From assembly GCF_000165425.1 (NCBI RefSeq), contig NW_001799111.1, positions 133,779 to 197,778 on the forward strand: a stretch of 64,000 bases of DNA, in the 5' to 3' direction. The position numbers were made by a program, and so were the translations under genes. Origin of the DNA: Paramecium tetraurelia (Eukaryota; Ciliophora; Oligohymenophorea; Peniculida; Parameciidae). The notes beneath the pieces are model-generated. The model was not told the DNA's origin. It saw only the letters and a program-made list of their open reading frames with translations, and searched no databases. Shown here piece after piece: positions 61,234 through 64,000 of this stretch. Position 1 is the stretch's first letter; every line of letters starts with the position of its first letter.

Positions 61234-63955
61234 ATGGAAAAAAAATAAGGAGCAGTAAAGTAAATAGTATCCTCGAATTGTGTGTTAATATCTGGACCAA
61301 TTAATAATGAGACAGGAGTGCCAATGACTAAATTCTTGACTTTGTAAGGAATTCAGGCACCAGAATTCTCATTGACTGATAAGGAGAATCCAAAATAAGA
61401 GCCCTTTGGATTTTTAGCAAGGGAATTCTTGAGAAAGTAAGTATTAGGATAATAAATTGAATTCACAATCGAACACAAGATCAAAGACTAAAATGATAAA
61501 GTCATTGGTAGAATCTTTAAAAATGGTCAAGATATTGGGGAATTGTAATTAAGAGAAGGATTGGCCCAATTAAGACAATAAGGAAAGCCAAGTCAGGAAT
61601 ATGAGAATGCATAAAATTTGGCTAAATAGAATGGAAAGGGTATATGGTCAAAGAGAGAAGAATTAGTCAAATATAATAAAATTGATTTGAAGGATGTCAA
61701 ACCTAAATAATACACCTAATGTTTTGTTGAAGATGTACAAGGATTGTTTGTATTTTATGCTTACATCCCAGAATTACAAGGCTTAGTGAAATGCTCATAC
61801 GGAGAAGTCTTTATGCCAACATCAGTTTCATAAGTGTTGTAAAATAGAGCTAAATGGACAATCTAAGAGTTGATCCTCCAATAAGAGGTCACTTTGACAG
61901 TCCAAGGACAAGATGAAAAGTTTTAGTCTTTGAGAGTAGATATCAAAAAGAAAGATTTAGATGTAAAGAAAGAACTTGTGAGTTTGGGATACTTTAGATT
62001 ATCACCAAATGCATTTTAATTAAATCATGATCAAAAGAGGTATATAATTAATCAAATTTTATTAGATACAATGAATTGAAAGAGACTTAAAGTCAAGCTG
62101 AAATCAAATTGATTGGAATATGGAAAGATGCCCCATGAAAATATTAACAATTATAATAAGCAGTTGTCTTGTAAGGAGGAAAATAGACATATTAAGCCAA
62201 AATTATCGAAGTCCATTCAGGAGATCAATTGACGGTCATGAATGTCAACAATAGATAATAATCAAGAGTGTTATTGGCATCAGTCAAGGCTCCAAAATAT
62301 TCATTAAAGGAGACTTAACCATTTGGATATGAAGCTAAAGAATTTGTTAGAAAACATGCTATTGGTAAAACAGTTAAAGTGGAAGTTGAATACGAGAAGA
62401 AAATTAAACCAAAGGATATTGAAGGATTAGCTGATGAAGATGATAAGAAAAAGTTATAATAAGAATTGAATATGATCTTCGTTAACATTATATTAACAGA
62501 AGATGGAGACTAAAATTTAGCAGCTTTAGTTGTAGGAGCAGGATATGCAACTGTTCAACCTCCAAGAGGAGATGATGGAGTTTCTAGATATATTGATGAA
62601 TTAACAGGTGCTTAAGAATCTGCAAGTAAGGCTAAAAAGGGACTTCATGGTAAACCAGTTTAATTGCCTAAAACTACTGATTTATCTGTTAATCCTAATT
62701 TATAAAGATCTAGAGATGCCTTCGATTCTTTAAGAACATTAAGAAAACTATCTGGAGTTGTTGAATTAGTGTTGAATGGATCAAGATTAAAATTGAAATT
62801 CCATGAATAAAACTTCACATCTATTGTTGTACTTGCTGGAGTCAAATGTTTACCAAACGAGTAAAATCTACCAGAATTTTAAAAATTCTCAAATATTGCT
62901 TTGTAATATGTCAAAGAAAATGCTCTTCAAAGAGATGTTGATATCGAATTGACATCCATCGATAAAAAGGGTATCTTCCACGGACATGTTTTCATTGGCA
63001 AATAAAGAACCAACTTAGGATTAACACTTCTTGAATTAGGATTAGCAGTTACATTTAACCCAGTTGCTAATAGTCATGCATATCAAGCATTATTTGCTGA
63101 TGCTGAATCAAAGGCTAAATTAAAGAGAGAAGGTTTATGGGATATCAAAGGATTAGATTTAACTATTGTAAAGGGTGATGATGATGTACCTGTTAGATCT
63201 GAAATCAAACTGTTGAATGGAGAAGTAATTTATAAACTTATCATTTTAGTTGAAAAAACTTATATTGGTTGAAATCGCAGATAGCAATACTCTTTACTTC
63301 TAAGACCCAACAGATAAATTGTTAGGATAAATTGAAAAGAGTCTTGGATCATTTACAGCTACTGAAGCTAATAAATTGATTCCACCTTTCAAAAAGGGAT
63401 TACTTTGTGTTGCTAAATTCTCTGTTGATGGCAACTGGTATAGAGCTAAAATTACAAGAGAATTAAAGAATAGATTTGAAGTCTTATTTGTTGATTATGG
63501 AAATGTTGATATTGTCTCACAAAATGATATCAGAAAACTTCCTGAAAATTTGGCTGCATTACCTCCTTAAGCTATTAGATGTAGTTTAGCCTATATTAAT
63601 GGACCTACTATAAGTCATGAGTTAGGCAATAAAGTATTTATTTTGAGTAATTTCAAGGTTGGACAATTCATCAGAGACTAAATCTTCGAAAAGGAAGTCG
63701 TTGTTTCTTTTGAGTATTAGGATGATGTTAGCAAAGGAGTCATTGCCTATTTGACCAAAGAGAATCAACCCAATAAATCACTTAACATTCTTTTGTTATC
63801 TTAAGGTTTTGCAAAGCTTGATAAAACAGTAAATGAATGATTTTAATTTGTAGGCTCCTCCTTTACCATAAAAATTAGAGGAATGGCTTAAGGCAAGTCA
63901 AGATGCTGAAAATAATAGCAAGGGATTGTGGAATTACGATGAGGAAACTGAGTGA
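61234..63955 (+). CDS. SND1: Tudor-SN / SND1 staphylococcal-nuclease protein with an internal TGA (873 aa)
   Basis: Introns 62040-62065, 63225-63249, 63634-63657 and 63829-63853 leave 2622 bases. Four staphylococcal-nuclease-like domains are recognisable: KQIVSSNCVLISGP..LQGIQAPE at the start; a second with QGLFVFYAYIPELQGLVKC; a third, SGDQLTVMNVNNRQQSRVLLASVKAPK with FGYEAKEFVRKHAIGK; and a fourth, GVVELVLNGSRLKLKFHEQN. The Tudor domain follows (FSVDGNWYRAKITRE..EVLFVDYGNVDIV). The family binds structured or methylated-partner RNA complexes in splicing, RNAi and transcription. At 62136-62138 an in-frame TGA follows KDAP, just before the third domain. No intron or other frame removes it, so the product would be truncated unless TGA is read through or the base is wrong. 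Confidence 0.9.
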
Positions 63956-64000
63956 TGAATTGTATTTTAAAATAATATAATAAATTTATGTAAATAACAC

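Overview
This window is ciliate macronuclear DNA, almost certainly from Paramecium. In every recognisable gene TAA and TAG sit where the family has any residue, often glutamine, and only TGA ends reading frames. Genes are packed tens of bases apart on both strands, the DNA is very AT-rich, and coding regions are cut by minute GT..AG introns of about 18-34 bases. Under this code, and after removing those introns, about 40 protein genes can be read end to end. In nearly all of them (start to TGA, minus introns) the spliced length divides exactly by three. I saw no rRNA, tRNA, CRISPR, transposon or telomere repeat.

1-10 kb: a C2H2 finger protein (-), several small unknown ORFs (+), a Rab GTPase, a large coiled-coil protein (-), an archaeal-type phosphoglycerate mutase with a one-base break, a small unknown protein and a WD-repeat protein. 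9.6-24 kb: a sedoheptulose-bisphosphatase-like enzyme, a ~1960-residue coiled-coil protein (-), a CRAL-TRIO protein, a Tat-SF1/Cus2-like splicing factor, a protein with a C-terminal ALMS-like motif, and a TYSND1/DEG15-like serine protease (-). 24-31.6 kb: a ~2200-residue VPS13-family lipid-transfer protein (-) and an unknown protein (-). 31.6-43.4 kb: ankyrin protein, PP1 phosphatase, thioredoxin/glutathione reductase (-, with a one-base break), a type I membrane protein, an aquaporin-family channel, and an intronless 4.7-kb Cys-rich surface-antigen-like gene. 43.4-54.5 kb: tubulin-tyrosine-ligase-like enzyme, coiled-coil protein, PX sorting nexin and a FYVE+RUN protein (all -), a KH/RS RNA-binding protein (+), a decayed gene, a mitochondrial carrier and a tiny MGC.. 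protein. 54.7-64 kb: an ABHD17-type hydrolase (-), an unknown gene overlapping an ATP12 assembly factor by ATGA, a dual-specificity phosphatase (-), small zinc-ribbon-like and unknown proteins, a two-TM receptor-like protein, and Tudor-SN with an internal TGA.

The genes do not form one pathway. Themes recur: membrane traffic and contact sites (Rab, VPS13, SNX, FYVE/RUN, CRAL-TRIO, ABHD17), cilia and basal bodies (ALMS protein, TTLL, long coiled coils), RNA handling (Tat-SF1, KH/RS, Tudor-SN) and carbon or energy metabolism (PGM, SBPase, carrier, ATP12). The main things to re-examine are the 11-22 bp gaps between the start codons of five divergent gene pairs, the 4-bp same-strand overlap, and the four genes with a single frame break or internal TGA.
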